NCBI GenBank assembly: GCA_903934745.1
Contig: CAIZOZ010000024.1
Coordinates: 1-10,902, forward strand
Direction: 5' to 3'
DNA from: an uncultured cyanobacterium
Lineage (GTDB): Bacteria; Cyanobacteriota; Cyanobacteriia; PCC-6307; Cyanobiaceae
DNA: 10,902 bases
Shown here in pieces: positions 1 through 5,209 of the stretch (its first letter is position 1; each line of letters begins with the position of its first letter). Position numbers and translations under genes: made by a program. Below the pieces are notes generated by a model that was given only the letters and a program-made list of their open reading frames with translations, ran no database searches and was not told the DNA's origin.

Positions 1-180
1 ATTGAGCAGATGATTCCCCACCATCGGATGGGCGTGATGATGGCCTCCATGGCCCAGGTCAACAGTCAGCATCCCGAGTTGCGGGATCTGCAGGCGGCGA
101 TGGTGCGGGTGCAGAGCGAAGAAATCCAGCAGATGGAGCAGTGGTACCGGCAGTGGAACTCAACAGCGGCGGGTCGTTGA
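1..180 (+). CDS. DUF305 family protein, C-terminal fragment
   Basis: The reading frame is open from the window edge and ends at TGA 178-180, giving 59 residues; the start lies outside the window. Near the left edge it reads E-Q-M-I-P-H-H, then a helix rich in M and A, then H-P-E-L-R-D-L and a final Q-x-x-E-I-x-Q-M-x-x-W-Y segment. This is the typical second half of DUF305 domains, which are small, often exported, His/Met-rich helical proteins. Metal binding by the H-H and M residues is often suggested for the family but is inference here. The stop codon is the last codon of the first unit of a 15-bp repeat array that continues downstream, and the same frame reopens after a second TGA. The natural C-terminus may therefore have been set by repeat slippage. 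The family call is fairly firm; the role is unknown. Confidence 0.75.
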   Translation: MEQMIPHHRMGVMMASMAQVNSQHPELRDLQAAMVRVQSEEIQQMEQWYRQWNSTAAGR

Positions 181-249
181 GTGGCAAGCCGTTGAGTGGC
201 AAGCCGTGAAACGGCAAACCGTGAAACGGCAAGCCGTGGAACGGCAGGG
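166..249. repeat. 15-bp tandem repeat array across the DUF305 stop codon
   Basis: There are five 15-bp units in register with the DUF305 frame (166-180, 181-195, 196-210, 211-225, 226-240) plus a partial unit at 241-249. Units 2 to 5 share the core GGCAARCCGT and differ at one to five positions. Read in the gene frame they give A-A-G-R-stop, V-A-S-R-stop, V-A-S-R-E, T-A-N-R-E, T-A-S-R-G, T-A-G. The first two units thus end in TGA where later units have GAA or GGA. Similar peptides (A-A-S-R-T and S-A-N-R) appear in the pirin repeat at 3535-3592. Confidence 0.85.
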
Positions 250-266
250 GCCGCTTGCGGCCCCTG
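245..266 (+). terminator. GC-rich hairpin downstream of DUF305
   Basis: Arms 245-254 and 257-266 are perfectly complementary, giving a 10-bp or, realistically, 9-bp stem closed by CTTG. It lies 65 bp after the DUF305 stop, directly after the repeat array. No T-tract follows on either strand, so it is a candidate transcript end or mRNA-stabilising structure, not a canonical intrinsic terminator. Confidence 0.45.
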
Positions 267-592
267 TGATGGATCAGGCCGGCGTCGATGTGCAGCCGCA
301 GCCACAGGCTGCTCCCTGGGTGCAGGCGCAGCTCAGGTCGCAACCACAGCCGCAATGGCAGTGGTGCTGGTCGAGGCTGATCGGGACAGTGGCACAGCCG
401 CAGCCATGGCGGCAGACCGTGGCGACGGCAGAGGGGAGGGCATGGGTCATGGAGTGTGCCTCGGTGGGGGTTGGCTCGAGGGATTCCGAAAGGGAAAACG
501 CCCGATGCCATCAGCTTGCAGTCTCCATGCGACTGGAGAGTCCATGGGTGCGTTGTACGGGTTTCCGTTAGTCCCGGATCCCCCTGTCCAAG

Positions 593-604
593 CCCCCCCC
601 CCCC
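593..604. repeat. Homopolymer run of 12 C
   Basis: Twelve consecutive C residues lie in the non-coding stretch about 160 bp before the CDF start. A run this long is prone to slippage in vivo and to length errors in sequencing, so its exact length should be treated with caution. Confidence 0.9.
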
Positions 605-762
605 AAGGTCAAGGCTCTCCCTCAGGCCCCAGCCTGGAGCTGCAACGGGGCGATCGATCTCGAGACTGGTTGGATCAGTGGCGTCGCGGCTTCAAAGCGA
701 AGGGCCCCAGGCCGCGAAAGCGGCTCCAACCTGATCGGGTCTGATCCGTTCCCACCATCCCC

Positions 763-1671
763 ATGGCCTTCGCCTCAGCGCGTTCGTACACGCTTTTGTC
801 GGTGGCCGCGGCAGTGGCCACAATCGCGCTCAAGACAGCGGCCTGGCGGCTCACCGGTTCGGTGGGACTGCTGTCTGATGCGATGGAATCCGGCGTGAAT
901 CTGGTGGCGGCCCTGGGTGCCTTCTGGGCCCTGACCCTGGCCGGCAAACCGGCGGATCGCAGCCATCACTACGGCCACTTCAAAGCCGAATACTTTTCCA
1001 GCGGCATCGAAAGTGTGCTGATCGTGGTGGCGGCCCTGGCGATCATCGCTGCAGCGGTGGGTCGGCTCCAGCACCCTGAACCGCTGGAGCAGCTCGGTAT
1101 CGGCCTGGGGTTGTCCCTTGTGGCCACGGCCTTGAATGCCGGCGTGGCCTGGGTGTTGCTGCGGGCGTCCCGCCGTTTCCACTCGATCACCCTGCGGGCC
1201 GATGCCCACCATCTGCTCACCGATGTCTGGACCTCGTTCGGCGTGGTGCTGGGTCTCGCCCTGGTGAAGCTCACCGGACTGACGATTCTCGATTCCTTGA
1301 TCGCCATTGCCGTGGCGCTGAATATCATCGTGACCGGCTGGAAGTTGCTGCACGAAACTGCATCCGGCCTGCTGGATCGCGCCTTGCCTGCGGAGGACCA
1401 AGCCCAGCTGGAAGCCTTGTTGGCCAGCCATGAAACGGAGCAGATCCGCTTCCATGCCCTGCGCTCGCGGGTGGCCGGTTCACGACGCTTCGTGTCCTTT
1501 CATGTGCTCGTCCCCGGCGACTGGAGCGTGCAGGCGGGCCATGAGTTCTGCGATGGGCTGGAGCAGGAGATCGCCATCGCCCTGCCGCGCACCCACGTCT
1601 TCACCCACCTCGAACCGCTCGAAGATCCCAGATCCTGGGATGACATCGGCTTTCGCTGGGAGAAGGATTAA
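763..1671 (+). CDS. Cation diffusion facilitator (CDF) metal efflux transporter, FieF/YiiP-like
   Basis: A 302-residue inner-membrane divalent-cation/proton antiporter, the usual CDF length. The N-terminal two-thirds holds about six hydrophobic helices (roughly 10-28, 33-60, 80-100, 112-134, 152-170, 175-195); the rest is the soluble dimerising domain. Compared with E. coli YiiP from memory, the TM5 site is kept as H150/D154 and the loop site as H68/H72. The cytoplasmic ligands appear as H231, H247, H260, H282 and E284, the last in place of Asp. In TM2 the two YiiP aspartates correspond to E42 and N46, within S-D-A-M-E-S-G-V-N, so the transport site is E/N/H/D instead of D/D/H/D. That pattern occurs in another CDF subgroup, and the substrate (Zn, Fe, Co or Mn) cannot be assigned. 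ATG 763 is the first start and lacks a clear Shine-Dalgarno. The gene stands alone; hli converges from the other strand. Confidence 0.9.
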   Translation: MAFASARSYTLLSVAAAVATIALKTAAWRLTGSVGLLSDAMESGVNLVAALGAFWALTLAGKPADRSHHYGHFKAEYFSSGIESVLIVVAALAIIAAAVGRLQHPEPLEQLGIGLGLSLVATALNAGVAWVLLRASRRFHSITLRADAHHLLTDVWTSFGVVLGLALVKLTGLTILDSLIAIAVALNIIVTGWKLLHETASGLLDRALPAEDQAQLEALLASHETEQIRFHALRSRVAGSRRFVSFHVLVPGDWSVQAGHEFCDGLEQEIAIALPRTHVFTHLEPLEDPRSWDDIGFRWEKD

Positions 1672-1702
1672 CCAGGGGGCAATCCGCTTCGATTTTCCCT
1701 GG
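1672..1702 (+). terminator. Weak hairpin just after the CDF gene
   Basis: CCAGGG (1672-1677) starts directly after the TAA stop and pairs with CCCTGG (1697-1702). The 19-nt loop ends in TTTT but no T-tract follows the stem. A 6-bp stem with a long loop is weak; transcription may instead end in the larger hairpins at 1735-1791. Confidence 0.25.
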
Positions 1703-1734
1703 ATCACCAGCATTCAATGATGCTTGAGCCGGAG

Positions 1735-1758
1735 GCTGTCCGCCGTTGACCGGACAGC
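1735..1758. terminator. Second hairpin between convergent CDF and hli genes
   Basis: Arms GCTGTCCG (1735-1742) and CGGACAGC (1751-1758) pair perfectly over 8 bp around an 8-nt loop. The hairpin lies 3 bases from the hli terminator stem. Neither strand shows a T-tract directly after this stem, so it may be a pausing or mRNA 3'-end structure shared by the convergent transcripts. Confidence 0.4.
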
Positions 1759-1761
1759 AAA

Positions 1762-1791
1762 AGGCCCGGATGGTCACCACCATCCGGGCCT
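1762..1791 (-). terminator. Intrinsic terminator of hli
   Basis: A perfect 13-bp inverted repeat (1762-1774 with 1779-1791) encloses a 4-nt loop. On the minus strand it is followed by TTTT (plus-strand AAAA at 1759-1762). It starts 40 bp after the hli stop, as expected for a short monocistronic hli mRNA. A second hairpin, arms 1735-1742 and 1751-1758, lies immediately beyond and could act as a backup or serve the convergent CDF transcript. Confidence 0.8.
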
Positions 1792-1830
1792 GAAAACCCA
1801 CGTTTGTCGTCGAGACAGGCAGGGGCTGGA

Positions 1831-1974
1831 TCAGCCCAGGCCGAGTTGGCCGAGGATGCCTTGGCCGGTGAGGATCTCGGTGGCCAGACCGATCACAAAA
1901 CCGAGCATCGCCAGGCGGCCATTCCAGGTTTCGGCGAAACCGACGAAACCGAAACGGGAAGTGGAATCAGCCAT
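1831..1974 (-). CDS. High-light-inducible protein (Hli/HLIP, one-helix LHC-like)
   Basis: A 47-residue protein that is easily missed because of its size. The segment F-A-E-T-W-N-G-R-L-A-M-L-G-F (13-26) is the signature of the single membrane helix of Hli/Scp proteins. In it E15, N18 and R20 fit the ExxNxR chlorophyll a binding motif of the light-harvesting superfamily. After the helix come T-E-I-L-T-G-Q-G (32-39) and a short tail, as in many picocyanobacterial Hlis. Family members sit in the thylakoid membrane, bind chlorophyll and carotenoid, and protect photosystem II and newly made chlorophyll proteins under excess light. Start is ATG at 1972-1974 and stop TGA at 1831-1833. The gene is monocistronic with a strong terminator 40 bp downstream. 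Upstream lie 171 bp with a perfect inverted repeat at 2058-2080. The exact paralogue name cannot be assigned. Confidence 0.95.
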   Translation of the reverse strand: MADSTSRFGFVGFAETWNGRLAMLGFVIGLATEILTGQGILGQLGLG

Positions 1975-2057
1975 GGAGGGTGGGGGAAGAAACTAAAGAA
2001 AAGCTTACGGGGGTTTGCCGATGGCCGGGGGTCTGATTGTTCGGCATTGCCTCTGAC

Positions 2058-2080
2058 AGTGATCAGCTGCGCTGATCACT
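2058..2080. promoter_or_regulatory. Perfect 10-bp inverted repeat upstream of hli
   Basis: AGTGATCAGC (2058-2067) and GCTGATCACT (2071-2080) are exact reverse complements separated by 3 bases. The site lies 84-106 bp upstream of the hli ATG and 66 bp beyond the DUF938 stop. It could be an operator for a dimeric regulator of hli or a terminator hairpin for the minus-strand operon. No T-tract follows on the minus strand, which slightly favours the operator reading. Confidence 0.35.
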
Positions 2081-2098
2081 CCAGTGACACCAAGGTTT

Positions 2099-2128
2099 TT
2101 GCTGGCTTGCAGGCCCTGCTGCCAGCAA
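2099..2128 (-). terminator. Possible hairpin at the end of the pirin-ThpR-DUF938 operon
   Basis: TTGCTGGC (2099-2106) pairs with GCCAGCAA (2121-2128) around a 14-nt loop, 18 bp after the DUF938 stop. A competing stem uses GGCTTGC (2104-2110) with GCAAGCC (2125-2131). On the minus strand the stem is followed by an A-rich stretch, not T, so it is not a canonical terminator. Confidence 0.25.
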
Positions 2129-2145
2129 GCCTGCCAAGGCCCAGC

Positions 2146-2829
2146 TCAGTGCTGGCCATCCCCGGCACGGAACACCAGGGTGCGGTTGTGGGCCGGCATC
2201 GCCAGATCCGCCAGCGGCTCCAGGCCGAGGCCGCGGGCCTGCTGTCTGATCTGTTGGGCATCGCGAATTCCCATGACCGGATCCAGGCTGCGCAGCTGGG
2301 CATCAAAGGCGACGTTGCTGGGCGAGCTCGAGACGCCGCCCTCATCGAAGGGGCCGTAGAGCAGCAGCAAGCCACCGGCGTTCAAGACCCGGGCCGCACC
2401 GGCCAGCAGCTGGGGGATGGAAGCCGCCGGCATGATGTGCAGCGTGTTGGCGCTGAACACCGCATCGAACGGCGGCAGCGGCCAATGTTCCAGCTGATCG
2501 ACATCCAGTTCCAGCGGTTCGGCCAGTACGGCGCCGGCCGCCAGGGGCAACCCATCTCCGCTGTCCGCACGGGGATCAGGCCCGCCTTCCTGGGCGATGC
2601 GCGCGGCCAAGCCGGGTAGGTGGTAGCTGCGATCGCTGGGCTGCCAGTGCAGACCAGCCAGTTGCCGGCAGAAGTACACGGCGTGCTGGCCGCTGCCCGA
2701 GCCGATCTCCAGCACCCGGGCGCCGGCGGGCAACCACTGGCGCAGCACCGCCAGCAGCGGTTGCTGGTTGCGCTCGCAGGCAGCAGAAAACGGCAACATC
2801 CGGGCCACAGGCAGGCGGACTGGGATCAT
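2146..2829 (-). CDS. DUF938 family SAM-dependent methyltransferase
   Basis: A 227-residue class I methyltransferase fold. After a short N-terminus comes L-P-F-S-A-A-C-E-R-N (12-21), the conserved entry of DUF938 proteins. Next is motif I, V-L-E-I-G-S-G-S-G-Q-H-A (39-50), which binds S-adenosylmethionine. D109/D111 lie in the E-L-D-V-D segment, and F-D-A-V-F-S-A-N-T-L-H-I-M (about 120-132) is the motif IV region. Length and motif order match DUF938, whose substrate is unknown to me. The start ATG overlaps the ThpR stop as ATGA (2826-2829), implying translational coupling and supporting this start over the internal Met at residue 11. The gene is last in a three-gene minus-strand cluster. It carries one HIP1 octamer at 2629-2636. 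Confidence 0.88.
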   Translation of the reverse strand: MIPVRLPVARMLPFSAACERNQQPLLAVLRQWLPAGARVLEIGSGSGQHAVYFCRQLAGLHWQPSDRSYHLPGLAARIAQEGGPDPRADSGDGLPLAAGAVLAEPLELDVDQLEHWPLPPFDAVFSANTLHIMPAASIPQLLAGAARVLNAGGLLLLYGPFDEGGVSSSPSNVAFDAQLRSLDPVMGIRDAQQIRQQARGLGLEPLADLAMPAHNRTLVFRAGDGQH

Positions 2830-3251
2830 CCTCGGCTCTGGCCTGCATCCAGCGGTCGCCGGGCCTCAAGGCGGAACAACTGCTGCTGGCGATCGCTGGC
2901 CCAGGTGTACAGCCCGATCTCCCCCAGGATGAAGCGCTGCTGGGGCAGCGGCGCCTGCTGCAGCCAGCTGGCCATCGCCGTCCGATCTTGTTCCATTCCA
3001 CGCCTCCGTGGCCTGGCCAGGGTGATGTGGGGCAGCGCCGGCCGCCGCTGGCTCGGCAGCCCAGCGGCGGCCAGGGCCGGTTCGCGCCAGCGCTCGATCA
3101 GGGTGGCGGTGAGCCTGGAGCTCTGGCCTTGGTCCTGGAGCGGATCCGGGCCGAGGGTGAGGGCATAGGCCGAAGGGTGTTCCGGCGGCCCCATCGCCCG
3201 CCAGGCGGCGGCAGCCACGGCGATGGCCGGATGTTGCAGCGGGGCGATCGC
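2629..3251. repeat. Three HIP1 octamers (GCGATCGC) in the DUF938 and ThpR genes
   Basis: Exact copies of the cyanobacterial HIP1 palindrome lie at 2629-2636 (DUF938), 2889-2896 and 3244-3251 (both ThpR). I found no others in the window, so all three fall within about 620 bp of coding sequence. HIP1 abundance is a known genome signature of many cyanobacteria; these are single octamers, not a tandem array. Confidence 0.85.
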
Positions 3252-3422
3252 CCGCCAGGCCTGCCAGGCCTGGGTCCGATCACAGGCACCGAGAAAGGCC
3301 ACGGTGATGTGCAGATCAGCGGCCTGGAATGGCCGCTGGCCTGGGGGCAGATCGCGCAGCTGCTGGCTCAGGCCCGCCTGCTCGGGTACGACAAGGGCCA
3401 GAAACCAGTTGGCGCGTGGCAT
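2826..3422 (-). CDS. thpR: RNA 2',3'-cyclic 3'-phosphodiesterase (2H phosphoesterase, LigT-like)
   Basis: A 198-residue protein, near the usual 175-200. It carries the two H-x-T signatures of the 2H superfamily: H38-I-T40 within D-L-H-I-T-V-A-F-L-G, and H132-I-T134 within P-H-I-T-L-A-R. The paired histidines and threonines form the catalytic site, which opens 2',3'-cyclic phosphates on RNA ends to 2'-phosphates. The N-terminus (M-P-R-A-N-W-F-L-A-L) matches the family's first strand, so ATG 3420-3422 is the likely start. No strong Shine-Dalgarno is seen. The gene lies 31 bp downstream of pirin and overlaps DUF938 by 4 bp, so all three are probably co-transcribed. Its biological RNA substrate in cyanobacteria is not known to me. 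The family call is strong; the precise activity is inferred from homology. Confidence 0.9.
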   Translation of the reverse strand: MPRANWFLALVVPEQAGLSQQLRDLPPGQRPFQAADLHITVAFLGACDRTQAWQAWRAIAPLQHPAIAVAAAAWRAMGPPEHPSAYALTLGPDPLQDQGQSSRLTATLIERWREPALAAAGLPSQRRPALPHITLARPRRRGMEQDRTAMASWLQQAPLPQQRFILGEIGLYTWASDRQQQLFRLEARRPLDAGQSRG

Positions 3423-3453
3423 GGTTAATCGCTGACGAGCCAGCGCATCCCTT

Positions 3454-4317
3454 TCAGCCCAGCTCGAAACAAAGCAGATCGGCGCCGGATGCTAGGGCCG
3501 TGAGTGAGGCCCGCGGACCCGCCGTCAGCTCGGCTGTGCGGCTTGCTGCTGTGCGGCTTGCTGCTCGGTTTGCCGATTGGTTGGCCGATTGGGCTGCCAG
3601 CAGGCCCAACCCATCGCCCTGGCGCAGGCGGCCGGTGCTGGCCCCGGACGGCCCGTGCACACGGAACTCCAGCTCGCCGCTGATCATCTGAATCCAGCCC
3701 TGGCTGCCAGCGGCCAGGGGCAGATCGAGGCTGCTGCCAGCCGGCGGCTGACCCCGCCAGAGCCGCACCGGCCGCTGAATCGCCATGGCGCCTTGGCTGG
3801 CGTCGGGATCAATCAACAGGCTCCAGCCGGCACCAGGCGGAAACGGCCGCTGCTGGTAGCTGGGGGGCAGGCCCTGGCGGCTCGGCTCGATCCAGATCTG
3901 CAGCAGACGGCAACTCTGATCCGAGCCATTGATCTCGCTGTGCAGCAGGCCGGTGCCGGCACTCATGCACTGGACCTCACCGGCGTGGAGCGTGCTGCGA
4001 TGGCCGATCGAATCCTGGTGACGCAGTTCGCCTGCCACCATCACCGTGATGATTTCCATGTCCTGATGGCGGTGCATACCGAAGCCCCGACCCGCGGCGA
4101 TGCAGTCGTCGTTGATCACCCGCAGGGGCCCGAAGCCCATCCAGGCGGGGTCGTGATGGTTGGCGAAACTGAAGCTGTGCCAACTGTCGAGCCAGTCGTG
4201 CTGGCTGTGGAAGCGTTCGGCGGCGGGCCGCATCAGCAGCTCGGCCCTGCCGGCGAAGCCTGGGGTGGCCGAGGCAGGGGTGCTGGGAGAACGGTGGCTG
4301 GGTAGACGGTTGCTCAT
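3454..4317 (-). CDS. Pirin family bicupin protein (YhhW-like) with repeat-derived C-terminal insertion
   Basis: 287 residues from ATG 4315-4317. The start of the family is seen in R-F-H-S-Q-H-D-W-L-D-S-W-H-S-F-S-F (35-51), followed by G-F-G-P-L-R-V-I-N-D-D (61-71). The metal ligands of the N-terminal cupin are H82 and H84 (M-H-R-H-Q-D-M-E) and H126 with E128 (L-L-H-S-E-I-N). Pirins bind Fe(II) or a similar metal; bacterial YhhW has quercetinase activity, but in vivo roles vary. The first 30 or so residues are a variable extension, and Met 29 is a possible later start. Residues 243-262 are an insertion of S-A-N-Q/S-A-N-R and two A-A-S-R-T units. It sits near the end of the C-terminal cupin, just before the final strand (L-L-C-F-E-L). 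It is encoded by 12- and 15-bp direct repeats and is unlike normal pirins. The gene is first in the operon with thpR. Confidence 0.9.
   Translation of the reverse strand: MSNRLPSHRSPSTPASATPGFAGRAELLMRPAAERFHSQHDWLDSWHSFSFANHHDPAWMGFGPLRVINDDCIAAGRGFGMHRHQDMEIITVMVAGELRHQDSIGHRSTLHAGEVQCMSAGTGLLHSEINGSDQSCRLLQIWIEPSRQGLPPSYQQRPFPPGAGWSLLIDPDASQGAMAIQRPVRLWRGQPPAGSSLDLPLAAGSQGWIQMISGELEFRVHGPSGASTGRLRQGDGLGLLAAQSANQSANRAASRTAASRTAELTAGPRASLTALASGADLLCFELG
3535..3592. repeat. 15-bp and 12-bp direct repeats inside the pirin gene
   Basis: Two identical 15-bp units, TGTGCGGCTTGCTGC, lie at 3535-3549 and 3550-3564. After four bases come two 12-bp units (3569-3580 and 3581-3592) that differ at one base. 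On the coding strand they give A-A-S-R-T twice and S-A-N-Q/S-A-N-R. The pirin frame is kept throughout. Confidence 0.9.
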
Positions 4318-4417
4318 GGCCTGGTGGCGTGAGGGAGGTGGGGCAGAACAGAAGCCATGGTTGAACTGTGAACGACAGCAACGCCCACGACCATGCGTTT
4401 TGAGTGAAGCTGGAGCG

Positions 4418-5032
4418 ATGGTCGTCGCCCTGCCCCTGCCCCCGCCGCCGACCGTGCTGACAGTTTCGGGTCTACCGGCTGCCGGCCCGCCTGTCGGCCC
4501 GCCTGTCACCGGGCTGCCGGCCGAGCTGCGGCCGTTGGCGGAGTCTTTGCGGCAGCACGGGTTCAGGATTCGACTGGCCCCGCCGCCGAGCCGGGGCAGT
4601 TATGGAGAATTTGTGCTGAGTAGCCGCACGCTCTGGATTGCACCGCTGAGCTTCGAGTTGGGCATCGGCAAGCAGGTGTTTCTGCATGAGGCCACCCATG
4701 CGGTGCAGAGCTGTCCCCATGGCGTGCTGACGCCGGTGGGCTGGAAACTGCCCTTGGCGCCGGTGGTGTCCCAGGAAATCAGTGGAATCCTGGTGAACAA
4801 CTATCACCATGGCCGTCAGCTGGTGGAGCAGGAGGCCTTTGCCCTGCAGGGCCAGGCCGATGCCATTGCTCGTCTGCAGCGCGCCCTGGCCACGCGCTGC
4901 CAGGTGAAAGGGACAAACCAGGCGGCTCACCAAGGCGCCAAACAAGGAGCGGCCAGCCGTGCAAGCAAGGCCGCCAATCGTGGCGCCAGTCGAACGCCCA
5001 GTCAAGGCGGTAGCCGATCAGCCGGCAACTGA
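4418..5032 (+). CDS. Unrecognised HExxH protein, putative zinc metallopeptidase-like, with tetrapeptide-repeat tail
   Basis: 204 residues from ATG 4418, with a weak GAAG 8 bases upstream. Residues 1-35 are Pro-rich and include a perfect 12-bp duplication (G-P-P-V twice). The central part has a beta-like stretch ending T-L-W-I-A-P-L-S-F-E-L (71-81), then F-L-H-E-A-T-H-A-V (88-96). This contains H90-E91-x-x-H94, the zinc-binding and catalytic motif of metallopeptidases. E120, E137 and E139 are candidate third ligands (gluzincin style); N-N-Y-H-H-G-R-Q (127-134) looks conserved. No signal peptide or membrane segment is evident. From residue 167 the protein is nine tetrapeptide units ([N/H/K/S]-Q/R-G/A-A type) encoded by 12-bp repeats. 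I do not recognise the family; peptidase activity is inference from one motif. The frame is open further upstream, but that would overlap the divergent pirin gene. Confidence 0.7.
   Translation: MVVALPLPPPPTVLTVSGLPAAGPPVGPPVTGLPAELRPLAESLRQHGFRIRLAPPPSRGSYGEFVLSSRTLWIAPLSFELGIGKQVFLHEATHAVQSCPHGVLTPVGWKLPLAPVVSQEISGILVNNYHHGRQLVEQEAFALQGQADAIARLQRALATRCQVKGTNQAAHQGAKQGAASRASKAANRGASRTPSQGGSRSAGN
4484..4507. repeat. Perfect 12-bp duplication near the 5' end of the HExxH gene
   Basis: GGCCCGCCTGTC occurs twice in tandem (4484-4495 and 4496-4507) and encodes G-P-P-V-G-P-P-V. Its period matches the 12-bp repeats at the other end of the same gene. Confidence 0.9.
4916..5023. repeat. Degenerate 12-bp tandem repeats encoding the HExxH protein tail
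   Basis: Nine 12-bp units in frame read N-Q-A-A, H-Q-G-A, K-Q-G-A, A-S-R-A, S-K-A-A, N-R-G-A, S-R-T-P, S-Q-G-G, S-R-S-A. The best-kept core is CAAGGCGCC. Units have diverged at the DNA level, suggesting an older array than the one in pirin. Similar wording (GCCAATGG, GACCAAGCC) continues weakly to about 5090, past the stop codon. Confidence 0.7.
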
Positions 5033-5209
5033 AAACAGCCCGTTCACGGTGAACGAAGCAGCCAATGGAGCGACCAAGCCAACAGCAACTGGATGCCCCA
5101 TGGACGCCGGCCAACAGCAACGGAATGGCTGATCGCCTCCTGCTAATCCATCGATTGGGTGGGATGATGAGCCGGGATAGATCATGCTCCATTGCAGCAT
5201 CGCAGCTGC

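Larger units (their letters stand above)
181..762. other. Long gene-free stretch before the CDF transporter
   Basis: Beyond the repeat array and its hairpin I see no convincing gene in these 580 bases. Frames are open on both strands, as is usual at this GC content, but their translations are low in complexity (Q/P-rich or G/A/R-rich), match no family I know and lack ribosome-binding sites. Loosely similar GCAGCC-rich segments occur near 293, 341 and 393. A run of 12 C occupies 593-604. The last 100 bases contain inverted repeats that could fold into a branched RNA (see findings). It may be a long leader for the transporter or decayed sequence. Confidence 0.5.

Noticed and set aside
166..249. 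Tandem repeats considered as a CRISPR array
   Set aside because: Units are 15 bp, directly adjacent, without spacers, and no cas genes are nearby.
59..511. A 150-codon minus-strand open frame
   Set aside because: Its repetitive P-F-H-G-L part is the reverse reading of the 15-bp repeats, it overlaps the DUF305 gene, and the rest is low in complexity.
196..744. A 182-codon open frame in register with DUF305 after the repeat array
   Set aside because: It is the read-through of the DUF305 frame past two TGA codons. After the repeats it becomes G/A/R/P-rich with no family features, crosses the hairpin and the 12-C run, and has no ribosome-binding site.
775..1455. Long minus-strand frame opposite the CDF gene
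   Set aside because: Q/G/H-rich shadow of a well-supported transporter gene on the other strand.
3577..4305. A 242-codon plus-strand frame opposite pirin
   Set aside because: Pirin on the minus strand has clear metal-binding motifs. The plus-strand product has none and is an antisense shadow favoured by high GC.
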